From: G963708325 sp963708325
Lineage (GTDB): Bacteria; Actinomycetota; Thermoleophilia; Solirubrobacterales; 70-9
NCBI GenBank assembly: GCA_963708325.1
Contig: OY970203.1
Coordinates: 1,054,001-1,118,000, forward strand
Reading direction: 5' to 3'
Length of the DNA: 64,000 nucleotides
Shown piece by piece: positions 35,134 to 43,488 of this stretch; position 1 is the first letter of the stretch, and each line of letters begins with the position of its first letter. The position numbers and the translations under genes were made by a program. The notes beneath the pieces are model-generated. The model ran no database searches, was not told the origin of the DNA, and saw only the letters and a program-made list of their open reading frames with translations.

Positions 35134-37584
35134 CTACGCCCTGGCGCGCGGTTTCTCGAGGGCCGCCTCCAGGGCGGCGTCCATCTCCTCGACGAAGACG
35201 AACTCCAGCTCCTTGCGTTCGTGCTCGGGGATCTCCTCGACGTCGGAGCGGTTGCGCTCGGGCACGATCACGCGCTTTATCCCGGCGAGCTGGGCGGCCA
35301 GCGACTTCTCCTTGACGCCGCCGATTGGCAGCACCTGCCCGGTGAGAGTGAGCTCGCCGGTCATCGCCAGGTCGTTCGACACCGGCCTGGAGCTGACCAG
35401 CGAGGCCAGCGCCGTGGCCATCGCCACGCCCGCGGAGGGGCCGTCCTTCGGGACGGCGCCGGCGGGCACGTGGATGTGGATGTCGTGCCCGGCGAACCAG
35501 TCTTCCTCCAGGTCGGGCGCGATCTTCGCGATCGACCCTCGCACCCAGGAGAGCGCCGCCTGCGCCGACTCCTTCATCACCTCGCCGAGCTGACCGGTGA
35601 TGGTCAGGCCTCCCGACCCCGGCATCGCCGTCGCCTCCACGAAGAGGACCTCGCCGCCGGTCGGCGTCCACGCCAGGCCGGTGGCCACGCCGGGCTTGCG
35701 CGTGCGCCGGCGCTGCTCGGCGAAGAACCTGCGCGGCCCGAGCAGCTCTCGGGCGCGCTTGGCCGAGATCCGCGCCTTCGTCTTCAGCTTGCCCTCGGCG
35801 ACCTGGGTGGCGACCTTGCGGCACACCGTGCCGATCTCGCGCTCGAGGTTTCTCACGCCCGCCTCGCGCGTGTACTCGTCGATGATCGCCGTCAGGGCGG
35901 AGTCGGCGAACTCGATCTGCGACGGCTTCAGCCCGTTTTCGGCGATCTGCCGCGGCACCAGGTACTTGCGCGCGATGTGGCGCTTCTCGTCCTGCGTGTA
36001 GCCGGCGAGCTGGATCACCTCCATCCGGTCCTGGAGCGCCGGCGGCACCGTGTCGAGGATGTTCGCCGTGGCGATGAACATCACGTCGGAGAGGTCGAAC
36101 TCGAGGTCGAGGTAGTGGTCGCGGAAGCTGTCGTTCTGCGCCGGGTCCAGCACCTCGAGCATCGCGCTGGCCGGATCGCCGCGGAAGTCGGCGCCCATCT
36201 TGTCGATCTCGTCGATCATGAACACCGGGTTGCGCGACGCGGCGTCGCGCAGGGCGCGGATGATCGTCCCCGGCATCGCGCCGATGTAGGTGCGCCGGTG
36301 ACCGCGTATCTCGGCCTCGTCGCGGACGCCGCCGACCGAGATCCGCTCGAACTCGCGACCGAGAGCGCGCGCGATCGAGCGGCCGAGGCTGGTCTTGCCC
36401 ACGCCCGGCGGCCCGACGAAGCAGAGGATCGGGCCGTGCGAGTCGGGCTTCAGCTTGCGCACGGCGAGGTACTCCAGGATGCGGTCCTTGACCTTGTCGA
36501 GGTCGTAGTGGTCGGTGTCGAGCACCTTGCGGGCGTGGGGGATATCGAGGTTGTCGTCCGTGCGCTCGTTCCAGGGCAGCTCGACCAGCCATTCCAGGTA
36601 GGTGCGGATCACCCCGTACTCGGCGGCGGCCGGCGGCAGCTTCTCCAGCCGTCCCAGCTCGCGCTCCGCCTGCGTGGCGGCGTGCTCGGGAAGGTCTGCG
36701 GCCTCGATCCGCTCGCGCAGCTCGTTTATCTCCGCCTGCTGCTCGTCGCCCTCGCCCAGCTCCTCCTGGATCGCCTTGAGCTGCTGGCGCAACAGAAACT
36801 CGCGCTGGCCCTTGTCGATCTCGGACTCGACCTGGGACTGGATCCGGCTGCCGAGCTGGATCACCTCGAGCTCGCGGGCGAGGATCTCGGAGAGCCGCCG
36901 CAGCCGCCTCGCCACGTCGACCTCCTCGAGCAGCTCCTGCTTCTCCTCGGTCGGGATCCGCAGCGCCCCCGCGATCAGGTGGGAGAGCGGCGAGGGCTCG
37001 TCCAGGTTCGCCACCGCGAGCTGAAGCTCCTCCGGCAGATAGGGGATCTGCTCGATGATCTCCGAGAAGGTGCGCTGCACGTTTCGCGTCAGCGCCTCCA
37101 GCTCCGGTGAGGGCTCGACCACGTCCGCGAGCGGCTCGATCCGCGCGACCAGGTAGGGCTGCTCGGCCACGTAGTCCCCGATGCGCACCCGCTGAGTGCC
37201 CTCGACGAGGATCCGGATCGTGCCGTCGGGCACCTTGAGCATGCGCGCGACAACGCCGGCGACACCGACGCCGTAGAGGTGGTCGGGCCCCGGCTCCTCC
37301 ACCTCGGGATCGCGCGCGGCGACCATCGCCAGCATCCGCTGGCCGCTGAGCACGTCGTTGACGAGCTTGATCGATCGCTCCTGGGCGACCGCCAGCGGCG
37401 TCAGCGTGTCCGGGTAGGTGACGGTGTCCTTCAGGGGAAGCACAGGCAGTGCCTGCGGCAGCGGCTGCTCGGGCCGCACCGCTCCGTCGACGTCGGGGGA
37501 CTCGACGACATCGAGCACGGCGGCGCCGCTGTCGGCAGAAAGCCCCTCTCCGGCCTGATCCCCGATCCGAACCGGCTCCGCCAT
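35134..37584 (-). CDS. lon: ATP-dependent protease La (LonA)
   Basis: 816 aa. An N-terminal LON substrate domain begins at about residue 45 (LPVLPLKDTVTYP). The AAA+ domain has Walker A GPPGVGKT near 385 and Walker B FMIDEID near 450. The C-terminal protease domain has the catalytic Ser in KDGPSAGVA and Lys in GGVKEKSLAA. Cytoplasmic quality-control protease. The ATG shares a base with the hsp20 stop (TGATG), so chaperone and protease are coupled. Confidence 0.97.
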   Translation of the reverse strand: MAEPVRIGDQAGEGLSADSGAAVLDVVESPDVDGAVRPEQPLPQALPVLPLKDTVTYPDTLTPLAVAQERSIKLVNDVLSGQRMLAMVAARDPEVEEPGPDHLYGVGVAGVVARMLKVPDGTIRILVEGTQRVRIGDYVAEQPYLVARIEPLADVVEPSPELEALTRNVQRTFSEIIEQIPYLPEELQLAVANLDEPSPLSHLIAGALRIPTEEKQELLEEVDVARRLRRLSEILARELEVIQLGSRIQSQVESEIDKGQREFLLRQQLKAIQEELGEGDEQQAEINELRERIEAADLPEHAATQAERELGRLEKLPPAAAEYGVIRTYLEWLVELPWNERTDDNLDIPHARKVLDTDHYDLDKVKDRILEYLAVRKLKPDSHGPILCFVGPPGVGKTSLGRSIARALGREFERISVGGVRDEAEIRGHRRTYIGAMPGTIIRALRDAASRNPVFMIDEIDKMGADFRGDPASAMLEVLDPAQNDSFRDHYLDLEFDLSDVMFIATANILDTVPPALQDRMEVIQLAGYTQDEKRHIARKYLVPRQIAENGLKPSQIEFADSALTAIIDEYTREAGVRNLEREIGTVCRKVATQVAEGKLKTKARISAKRARELLGPRRFFAEQRRRTRKPGVATGLAWTPTGGEVLFVEATAMPGSGGLTITGQLGEVMKESAQAALSWVRGSIAKIAPDLEEDWFAGHDIHIHVPAGAVPKDGPSAGVAMATALASLVSSRPVSNDLAMTGELTLTGQVLPIGGVKEKSLAAQLAGIKRVIVPERNRSDVEEIPEHERKELEFVFVEEMDAALEAALEKPRARA

Positions 37585-38051
37585 CACTCGCCCTCGTCGA
37601 TCGGGACGCTGCGGCGGCGCCGCTCGGGGTCGACGAGCGGCAGCTCGACTCGCAGGACGCCGTTCTCGTAGGTCGCGCGAGCCCCGTCGGGATCGACCTC
37701 GGCGCTCAGCTCGATCACCCGCCGGAACGGCCCCGACGAGATCTCGACCTGCTGGAAGACGCGGCCCTCGGTCTCCTGCATCGGACGCTCGCCGCTGATC
37801 ACGAGGCGGCGGCCGCTGATCTCGATGTTGACGTCCTCGCGGGCGATGCCGGCGAGGTCGGCCTTGACGATCGCCCGCGGCGTCTCGTCGCCTTCGTCCG
37901 CCGCAGCGCCGCAGTAGTAGACGTCCACGCGGGGGGAGAACCCGGGGGCGCGGCGGGGCGCGTAGCCGGCCCGCTCCCAGGCATCGCCGAGGAGCTGGTC
38001 CACCTCCCGCCGCATGCGGGCGAAGTTGGCGAACGGGTCGCGCTGCGGCAT
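37584..38051 (-). CDS. Small heat shock protein (Hsp20/alpha-crystallin)
   Basis: 155 aa. The alpha-crystallin domain is about residues 40-140, with ADLAGIAREDVNIEISGRRLV and the late YENGVLRVELPL motif (G-V-L, the usual GVL/GIL signature). ATP-independent holdase. The ATG is 7 nt after a TACCCT hexamer. No CIRCE or HAIR element was seen. First gene of hsp20-lon. Confidence 0.92.
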   Translation of the reverse strand: MPQRDPFANFARMRREVDQLLGDAWERAGYAPRRAPGFSPRVDVYYCGAAADEGDETPRAIVKADLAGIAREDVNIEISGRRLVISGERPMQETEGRVFQQVEISSGPFRRVIELSAEVDPDGARATYENGVLRVELPLVDPERRRRSVPIDEGE

Positions 38052-38058
38052 TCCGCAA

Positions 38059-38064
38059 AGGGTA
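38059..38064 (-). promoter_or_regulatory. -10-like hexamer of hsp20-lon
   Basis: TACCCT on the minus strand, 7 nt before the hsp20 ATG. Confidence 0.4.
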
Positions 38065-38106
38065 AAGGGGCGATGCGAGCGGCTCGGCCGCCGAGGGCCG
38101 CCCGGC

Positions 38107-38901
38107 CTAGACCTCGTAGACCGCTCCCTCGCGGGCCACGTCCACCGGCGCGCCGAACGCCTCGGTCGCCTGGTCGCGCGCCCACAGCTCGTCCAGCTCG
38201 TCGGAGATGTGGGTGATGACGACGCGACGGGCGCCGGCGAGGCGGCCATGCTCGCCCGCCTCCGACGGGGTCATGTGCCCGCGCTCGCCGGTTCGCTCCG
38301 GTCGCGGCAGGGTGGCCTCGACGATCAGCAGGTCCGTGTCGTGGGCGATCTCGACCAGCTCCTTCCCGGGCGAGCAGTCGGCACCATAGGTGAGCCGGCC
38401 GCCGCCGTTGCGCGAGCCGAAGTCGACGGCGAACGTGGTCGTGAAGTGCGGCACCTCGTGAAAGCGCATGCTCAGCGAGCCCAGCTCGACGGTGGCGTCG
38501 GGCTCGTACTCGGTCAGCTCGAAGGCGTTCTCGATCAGGTCCTCGTTGCCCCAGGCGCCGACCACCCTGCGGAACGTGTCGCGGGCCCCCGCCGGCGCGA
38601 TCAGCCGCGGCCGGGAGGGGTGGTCCGTGCCCGGCCAGCGGGCGACCGGCACCGGCTGCTGGCGCGGCGCGTAGGTGAGCGCGTAGGCGTAGGGGACGAG
38701 GTCGAGGAAGTGGTCGGCGTGCAGGTGCGAGATCACGACGCCGTCCACGGCCACGTAGTCGCGGAAGAGGCGAAGCTTGGAGAAGACGCCGTTGCCGCAG
38801 TCGAGCAGGACCGTCGTGTCGCCGTCCTCGATCAGGTAGCCGCTGCACGCTCCGCCCGCGTCCTGCCAGGACGGCGACTTCCCAAGCACGGTGATGCGCA
38901 C
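38107..38901 (-). CDS. MBL-fold metallo-hydrolase (RNase Z/cAMP phosphodiesterase-like)
   Basis: 264 aa from a GTG with Shine-Dalgarno GAGGAGAGGG; the frame is open to 38925. Motifs: VRITVLGKSPSW at the N-terminus, LLDCGNGVF near 38, SHLHADHFLDL near 65, HFTTTFAVDF near 155, YGADCSP near 178 and THISDE near 235. This is the RNase Z-like branch, but it lacks the long exosite arm, so a tRNase role is doubtful. Substrate unknown. Confidence 0.82.
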   Translation of the reverse strand: MRITVLGKSPSWQDAGGACSGYLIEDGDTTVLLDCGNGVFSKLRLFRDYVAVDGVVISHLHADHFLDLVPYAYALTYAPRQQPVPVARWPGTDHPSRPRLIAPAGARDTFRRVVGAWGNEDLIENAFELTEYEPDATVELGSLSMRFHEVPHFTTTFAVDFGSRNGGGRLTYGADCSPGKELVEIAHDTDLLIVEATLPRPERTGERGHMTPSEAGEHGRLAGARRVVITHISDELDELWARDQATEAFGAPVDVAREGAVYEV

Positions 38902-39036
38902 GAGATCCCTCTCCTCTCGACCCAACTGTACCCGGCCGGCGAGCGCGGCTCGCAGGACCGCGACCGGCGGCGGATCCGCAGTCGGCCGGGCGTCACTGCG
39001 CCGCGGCCGGACTGTCGGCCAGGTGCAGTTCCCGGG

Positions 39037-39237
39037 CTAGGCCTCGCGCGCCAGCAGAATCGGCTGCTGCGGCGGGACGAGGCCGTGGGGGCCGTCCGGG
39101 CGAAACGTCGGGCAGGGCTCCTCGAGGTCGAGCGCGCAGAGCAGGTTACGGCGAAAGAAACAGTCGTCACAGGTGCAGCTCCGCTTCCGTGCGGTTTTCG
39201 CCCTCGCGTGCGTCATCGCAGCTCTGACCTGCGCCAT
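39037..39237 (-). CDS. Small cysteine-rich protein, probable metal-binding
   Basis: 66 aa from ATG 39237 (Shine-Dalgarno GGGGG). An in-frame ATG at 39303 with GGGAG would give 88 aa. The centre has five cysteines, C-x-C-x2-C-x8-C-x7-C (CTCDDCFFRRNLLC ... EEPCPTF), resembling a zinc or iron-sulfur knuckle. The N-terminus is basic. Unrecognised. Divergent from the fatty acid hydroxylase gene. Confidence 0.6.
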   Translation of the reverse strand: MAQVRAAMTHARAKTARKRSCTCDDCFFRRNLLCALDLEEPCPTFRPDGPHGLVPPQQPILLAREA

Positions 39238-39381
39238 CTCTGCCCCCTTCGTCGGGCTCCTGACCTCTCCGGCCCGGGGCTTCCGGCCTCGGGCGATCGC
39301 CATGTTGACACGCTCCCGACACACTTTCAGGCGGGGTTCGCGCAAATCGCAGCATTCTTTTTTCACCCCTCCCCGACTGGG

Positions 39382-39387
39382 TAAAAT
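39382..39387 (+). promoter_or_regulatory. -10 hexamer of the fatty acid hydroxylase gene
   Basis: TAAAAT, 7 nt before the ATG; an almost consensus -10 in a GC-rich genome. Confidence 0.55.
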
Positions 39388-39394
39388 CCGCCCG

Positions 39395-40063
39395 ATGGCG
39401 CAAGAGCGCACAACCCGTCTGGCGGCCTCGCCGCAGATGTTCGACAACCGCTTCCTGGACCAGTTCTCGCGGGTCCACCCGGCGGTGCCGGCGCTCCTGT
39501 TCGTGCCGGTGATCGCCGCCACGCTGTGGGCGGCCGCCCGCGACGGATACGGCGCCCTTCACATCGCCGCGCTGTTCGCCGGCGGGGTCTTCTTCTGGAC
39601 GCTGCTCGAGTACTGGCTGCACCGCCTCGTCTTCCACTGGGAGCCCGACCATCCGATCGGCGCCCGCCTTCACTTCATCATCCACGGGGTCCACCACAAC
39701 CACCCCAACGACCGCCTGCGCCTGGTGATGCCGCCGGCCGCGAGCATCCCTCTGGCGCTGCTCTTCCTCGGGCTGTTCGTGCTCGTGCTCGGCACCCCGA
39801 GCGCGTTTCCCGTCTTCGGCGGCCTGCTGGCCGGCTACCTGGTCTACGACTACACGCACTACCACCTCCACCACCACACGCCGCGAACGGACCTCGGCAG
39901 GCGCCTGCGCGAGCAGCACATGCGCCACCACTTCCAGGACCACCGGTACGGCTTCGGCGTCTCGTCCCCGCTGTGGGACCACGTCTTTCGCACCCTGCCG
40001 CGCAACCGCAGAAGCGACAGGCCGGCGGCGGATCGAGAAGCGCCTGACCGGACGACCGGCTAG
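39395..40063 (+). CDS. Fatty acid hydroxylase / sterol desaturase family protein
   Basis: 222 aa integral membrane di-iron oxygenase with about four helices. His boxes: HRLVFH (H-x4-H) near 85, HGVHHNH near 105, HYHLHHH near 160 and HMRHHFQDHRYGFGV near 178. This spacing resembles the fatty acid 2-hydroxylase (FA2H/Scs7) branch, so lipid 2-hydroxylation is the best guess. Leaderless-type promoter. The stop overlaps the convergent neighbour by 4 nt at CTAG. Confidence 0.85.
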   Translation: MAQERTTRLAASPQMFDNRFLDQFSRVHPAVPALLFVPVIAATLWAAARDGYGALHIAALFAGGVFFWTLLEYWLHRLVFHWEPDHPIGARLHFIIHGVHHNHPNDRLRLVMPPAASIPLALLFLGLFVLVLGTPSAFPVFGGLLAGYLVYDYTHYHLHHHTPRTDLGRRLREQHMRHHFQDHRYGFGVSSPLWDHVFRTLPRNRRSDRPAADREAPDRTTG

Positions 40064-41031
40064 GCGCTGGCCGGCGGCGCCGGGATCGGCGCCGGCGGCT
40101 CGCGGCCGCCGAGCACCGCGATCACGTTCTCCGCGGCCAGCCGCGCCATCGCGTCGCGGGCGGTGACGGTTGCCGATCCGATGTGGGGCAGTAGCACCGC
40201 GCGGGGGGCCTCGAGCAACTCGCCGGGCACTTCCGGCTCGCCCTCGTAGACATCCAGCCCGGCCGCCCCGAGACGCCCCTCGCGCAGCGCCGCGACCAGC
40301 GCCCCCAGGTCGACCAGCGGACCGCGGGCGGTGTTGACGAGGACCGCGTTCGGCCGCATCCGGGCGATCGCCTGGGCATCGATCAGGTGCCTCGTGGAGA
40401 CCGACGCGGGCACGTGCAGGCTGACCACGTCCGAGCCTTCCAGCAGCTCGCCCAGCTCGACCCGTTCCGCCCCGAGGTCGCGCTCGGCATCCGGCCTCGG
40501 CGAGCGCGACGCGTAGAGCAGCTCCTTCGCCATCGGCGCGACCAGCTCCGCGTAGCGACGGCCGATTCGCCCGAGTCCGACGATGCCGAAGCTGGCGCCG
40601 CTCAGCTCGAGGCCGCGGTGGGCGGCGGGGTCCCAGCCGCGCCAGCGCCCGGCCCGCAGGTCGCGCTCGGCGTCGCTCATGCGGCGGGCGGCGGCGAGCG
40701 TCAGCGCCAGGGCCAGCTCGGCGGTCGCGTTAGTGAGCACGTCGGGGGTGTTGGTCACGACCACGCCGCGCTCGCGGCAGGCGTCCCGGTCGACGTTGTC
40801 GTAGCCGACCGCGAAGTTCGAGACGACGCGGAGGTCGGGCCCGGCGGCGTCGAGCAGCGCGGCGCTGACGGCCACGCTGGGGTCGGCGACGATCGCGGCC
40901 GCTCCCGGGACCAGCTCCTCGAGCTCGGCGGCGGTGACGTCGAGGCCGCCGCTGCGCACCGTGCAGCGCTCCTCGAGCAGCTCCATCCCCGCAGGAAGAA
41001 GCATCCGGACGACGACGGCGAGCGGCTTCAC
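40060..41031 (-). CDS. D-isomer-specific 2-hydroxyacid dehydrogenase (glyoxylate/hydroxypyruvate reductase-like)
   Basis: 323 aa. NAD-binding GIVGLGRIGRRY near 150, catalytic Arg in NTARGPLVD near 235, Glu in DVYEGEPEVP near 262 and His in LPHIGSAT near 283. GYDNVD near 75 is typical of the glyoxylate reductase branch. It runs leftward after mdh with a 28-bp gap, so it may be co-transcribed. Substrate not certain. Confidence 0.9.
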   Translation of the reverse strand: MKPLAVVVRMLLPAGMELLEERCTVRSGGLDVTAAELEELVPGAAAIVADPSVAVSAALLDAAGPDLRVVSNFAVGYDNVDRDACRERGVVVTNTPDVLTNATAELALALTLAAARRMSDAERDLRAGRWRGWDPAAHRGLELSGASFGIVGLGRIGRRYAELVAPMAKELLYASRSPRPDAERDLGAERVELGELLEGSDVVSLHVPASVSTRHLIDAQAIARMRPNAVLVNTARGPLVDLGALVAALREGRLGAAGLDVYEGEPEVPGELLEAPRAVLLPHIGSATVTARDAMARLAAENVIAVLGGREPPAPIPAPPASA

Positions 41032-41059
41032 CGCGGCGCGGCGGCGCGGCGGCTCGGCA

Positions 41060-41992
41060 CTACATGCCCGCCATCGCGTCGACCAGCTCCGAGACCGCGG
41101 CGGCGGAACGCTCGAGCTGGCCGCGCTCGTCGTCGCTCAGCTCGATCTCGACGATCTCCTCGACGCCCTGGGCGCCCAGCCTGCAGGGCACGCCGACGAA
41201 GAGGCCGTCGATCCCGAACTCGCCCTGGCAGAGGGCCGCGCACGGCAGCATCCGCTTCTGGTCGAGCACGATTGCGTCGACCATCTCCGCCACTCCGGCC
41301 GAGGGCGCGTAGTAGGCGGAGCCCTCCTTGAGCAGGCCGACAACCTCGGCGCCGCCGTCGCGGGTGCGCTGGACGATCTCCTCGAGCCGGCCGGCATCGA
41401 TCCGCTGAGTCACGGGTATGCCGGCGACGTTGGTGTAGGAGATCACCGGCACCATCGAGTCGCCGTGCCCGCCCAGCACGAACCCGGTGACGTCGCGCGC
41501 CGACACCCCGAGCTCCCAGGCGAGAAACGTGCGAAAGCGCGCCGAGTCCAGCACGCCGGCCATCCCCACCACGCGCTGGCGGGGGAAGCGCGAGACCTCG
41601 AGGGCGACGTGGCACATCGCGTCGAGAGGGTTGGTGACGACGATCAGGATCGCGTCCGGCGAGCGCTCGGCGAGCTGCTCGGTGACCGAGGAGACGATCG
41701 ACCTGTTCTTCGCCAGCAGGTCGTCGCGGCTCATCCCCGGCTTTCGGGGCAGCCCGGAGGTGATCACGCAGATCGCCGAGCCGCCGGTCTCCTCGTAGCC
41801 GGCCGCGCCCGTGACGACCGGCTCGTAGCCGACGACCGGGCCCGCCTGGTTCATGTCCAGGGCCTTGCCCTGCGGCAGGCCCTCGACGATGTCGACGAGC
41901 ACCACGTCGGCGTAGTCACGCTCCGCGAGGCGCTGGGCGGTGGTCGCACCCACATGACCCGCGCCCACCACCGTGATCTTGTTCCTACTCAT
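41060..41992 (-). CDS. mdh: Malate dehydrogenase, LDH-like (type 3)
   Basis: 310 aa from MSRNKITVVG. NAD-binding GAGHVGATTAQ at residues 10-20, substrate-discriminating Arg in GLPRKPGMSRDDLL near 82-95 (Arg means malate rather than lactate), NPLDAM near 122 and catalytic His in GGHGDSMVP near 178. It converts malate to oxaloacetate with NAD. It is divergent from the AT-hook protein gene, whose promoter region it shares. The frame is open upstream to 42031, but that part is not conserved-looking. Confidence 0.93.
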   Translation of the reverse strand: MSRNKITVVGAGHVGATTAQRLAERDYADVVLVDIVEGLPQGKALDMNQAGPVVGYEPVVTGAAGYEETGGSAICVITSGLPRKPGMSRDDLLAKNRSIVSSVTEQLAERSPDAILIVVTNPLDAMCHVALEVSRFPRQRVVGMAGVLDSARFRTFLAWELGVSARDVTGFVLGGHGDSMVPVISYTNVAGIPVTQRIDAGRLEEIVQRTRDGGAEVVGLLKEGSAYYAPSAGVAEMVDAIVLDQKRMLPCAALCQGEFGIDGLFVGVPCRLGAQGVEEIVEIELSDDERGQLERSAAAVSELVDAMAGM

Positions 41993-41996
41993 TATT

Positions 41997-42086
41997 TGTC
42001 CTACACGTCGAACGAACTGTGTCGTCTTCATACATCGGTCGGCGCCACACTGTGCGACGCTCTACGATCACCACACTGTCCTACAC
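41997..42086. promoter_or_regulatory. Divergent promoter region with paired direct repeats
   Basis: TGTCCTACAC occurs at 41997-42006 and again at 42077-42086. CCACACTGT occurs at 42045-42053 and 42071-42079. The 118-bp gap is visibly richer in A/T than its surroundings. A TACGAT hexamer (42063-42068) is a candidate -10 for the plus-strand gene. Confidence 0.5.
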
Positions 42087-42110
42087 ACACTTCGGACGAA
42101 GGGATCACAC

Positions 42111-42470
42111 ATGGCCCCGAAGACCGGCAACTTCCTCGACCAGGCGGTCGGACACCTGCGTGAGCAGCTGAAGGAGCTCGACCACCAGCGGGCGACGATC
42201 GAGGAGGCGATCGAGCGGCTCACCGGCCGGCGACGGGGCCCCGGCAGGCCGCGAGGCTCCACCAAGCGCCGCGGGCCGACCCGGCGCCGCAGGCGCGGCG
42301 GCACCCGCTCCGACGAGGCGGTGAAGCTCGTCGCTGCCAACCCCGGCATCACGGCCTCCGACGTCGCGAAGAAGATGGGGATTCAGCCCAACTACGTGTA
42401 TCGCGTGCTCGGCGACCTGCAGAAGGAGAAGCGGGTCCGCAAGCGGGGCAAGGGCTACATCCCGGCATGA
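42111..42470 (+). CDS. AT-hook / winged-helix DNA-binding protein
   Basis: 119 aa. A helical, coiled-coil-like N-terminus (about 8-40: two heptad runs around HLREQLKELDHQ). An Arg/Gly/Pro-rich centre has an AT-hook core GRPRG (about 44-65). The C-terminal HTH (about 68-115: GITASDVAKKMGIQPNYVYRV) resembles a winged helix and ends in a basic tail. Probably a nucleoid-associated or local regulator. GAAGGGA Shine-Dalgarno. It sits between two malate dehydrogenase genes and ends 3 nt before the second. Confidence 0.75.
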   Translation: MAPKTGNFLDQAVGHLREQLKELDHQRATIEEAIERLTGRRRGPGRPRGSTKRRGPTRRRRRGGTRSDEAVKLVAANPGITASDVAKKMGIQPNYVYRVLGDLQKEKRVRKRGKGYIPA

Positions 42471-42473
42471 CCG

Positions 42474-43463
42474 TCAGATAAGCCCGAGCCCGGCCACCGC
42501 GTCGCGCTCCTCCACCAGCTCGGCGACGCTGGCGTCGATCCGCTCGCGGGAGAACGGGGGCACCTCGAGGCCCTCGACGACGGTCCACTCGCCACCGGAG
42601 CAGGTGCACGGAAAGCCGGAGAGCACTCCCTCGGTGACACCGTAGGAGCCGTCGGAGGGGACCGCCATCGAGACCCACTCGCCGTCCGGCGTGCCGGCGG
42701 TCCAGTCGTGGACGTGGTCGATCGCGGCGTTCGCCGCCGAGGCGGCGCTGGAGGCCCCGCGCGCCTCGATGATCGCCGCCCCGCGCTTGGCGACGGTGGG
42801 TATGTACTCGTCCGCGATCCACGCCTCGTCGCCGACCGCGTCCCAGGCGCTCTCGCCGCGAACCTTCGCGTTGACCAGGTCGGGGTACTGCGTGGTCGAG
42901 TGGTTGCCCCAGATCGTCATCTTCGTGACCTCGGAGACCGCGGTCGCGGTCCGCGCCGCGAGCTGGGCGATCGCCCGGTTGTGGTCGAGCCTGACCATCG
43001 CCGTGAAGCGCTCGCGGGGGACGTCGGGAGCGTTCGACATCGCGATCAGGGCATTCGTGTTCGCCGGGTTGCCCACGACGAGCACGCGCACGTCGTCCGC
43101 CGCGCCGGCGTTGATCGCCTCACCCTGGGGCTTGAAGATGCCGCCGTTCGCCTCCAGCAGGTCGGAGCGCTCCATCCCCTTGGTGCGCGGCCGGGCGCCG
43201 ACCAGCAGGGCGACGTTGCATCCGTCGAATGCGGGGCCGGGATCGTCGTGGATCTCGATCCCGGCAAGCAGCGGGAAGGCGCAGTCGTCGAGCTCCATCG
43301 CCGTCCCCTCCGCCGCCTTGACCGCGTCGGGGATCTCCAGCAGGTTGAGGTGGACCGCGGTGTCTGCGCCCAGCATCTGCCCGCTGGCGATCCGGAAGAG
43401 GATCGCGTAGCCGATCTGGCCGGCGGCGCCGGTGACGGTGACGTTGACGGGGGATTCGCTCAA
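42474..43463 (-). CDS. mdh: Malate dehydrogenase, cytosolic/type 1-2 family
   Basis: 329 aa. GAAGQIGYAILFRIASG at residues 12-28, LLEIPD near 41, the GARPRTKGMERSDLL loop (about 88-102) with its Arg, NPANTNA near 132 and catalytic His in WGNHSTTQYPD near 188. This is a different branch from the LDH-like enzyme two genes away. TTG start with a GGAG Shine-Dalgarno. It follows icd with a 25-bp gap on the same strand, so icd-mdh is a likely operon. Confidence 0.93.
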   Translation of the reverse strand: MSESPVNVTVTGAAGQIGYAILFRIASGQMLGADTAVHLNLLEIPDAVKAAEGTAMELDDCAFPLLAGIEIHDDPGPAFDGCNVALLVGARPRTKGMERSDLLEANGGIFKPQGEAINAGAADDVRVLVVGNPANTNALIAMSNAPDVPRERFTAMVRLDHNRAIAQLAARTATAVSEVTKMTIWGNHSTTQYPDLVNAKVRGESAWDAVGDEAWIADEYIPTVAKRGAAIIEARGASSAASAANAAIDHVHDWTAGTPDGEWVSMAVPSDGSYGVTEGVLSGFPCTCSGGEWTVVEGLEVPPFSRERIDASVAELVEERDAVAGLGLI

Positions 43464-43488
43464 TGAAGGCTCCTGGTCTCGTTCCTCG

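Noticed and set aside
38107..38901. Calling the second MBL protein RNase Z (rnz)
   Set aside because: It lacks the flexible exosite arm and full tRNase Z motif set, so only the broader family is supported.
39305..39310. TTGACA as a -35 box for the fatty acid hydroxylase gene
   Set aside because: It is 72 bp from the TAAAAT hexamer and has no -10 at 16-18 bp; probably chance.
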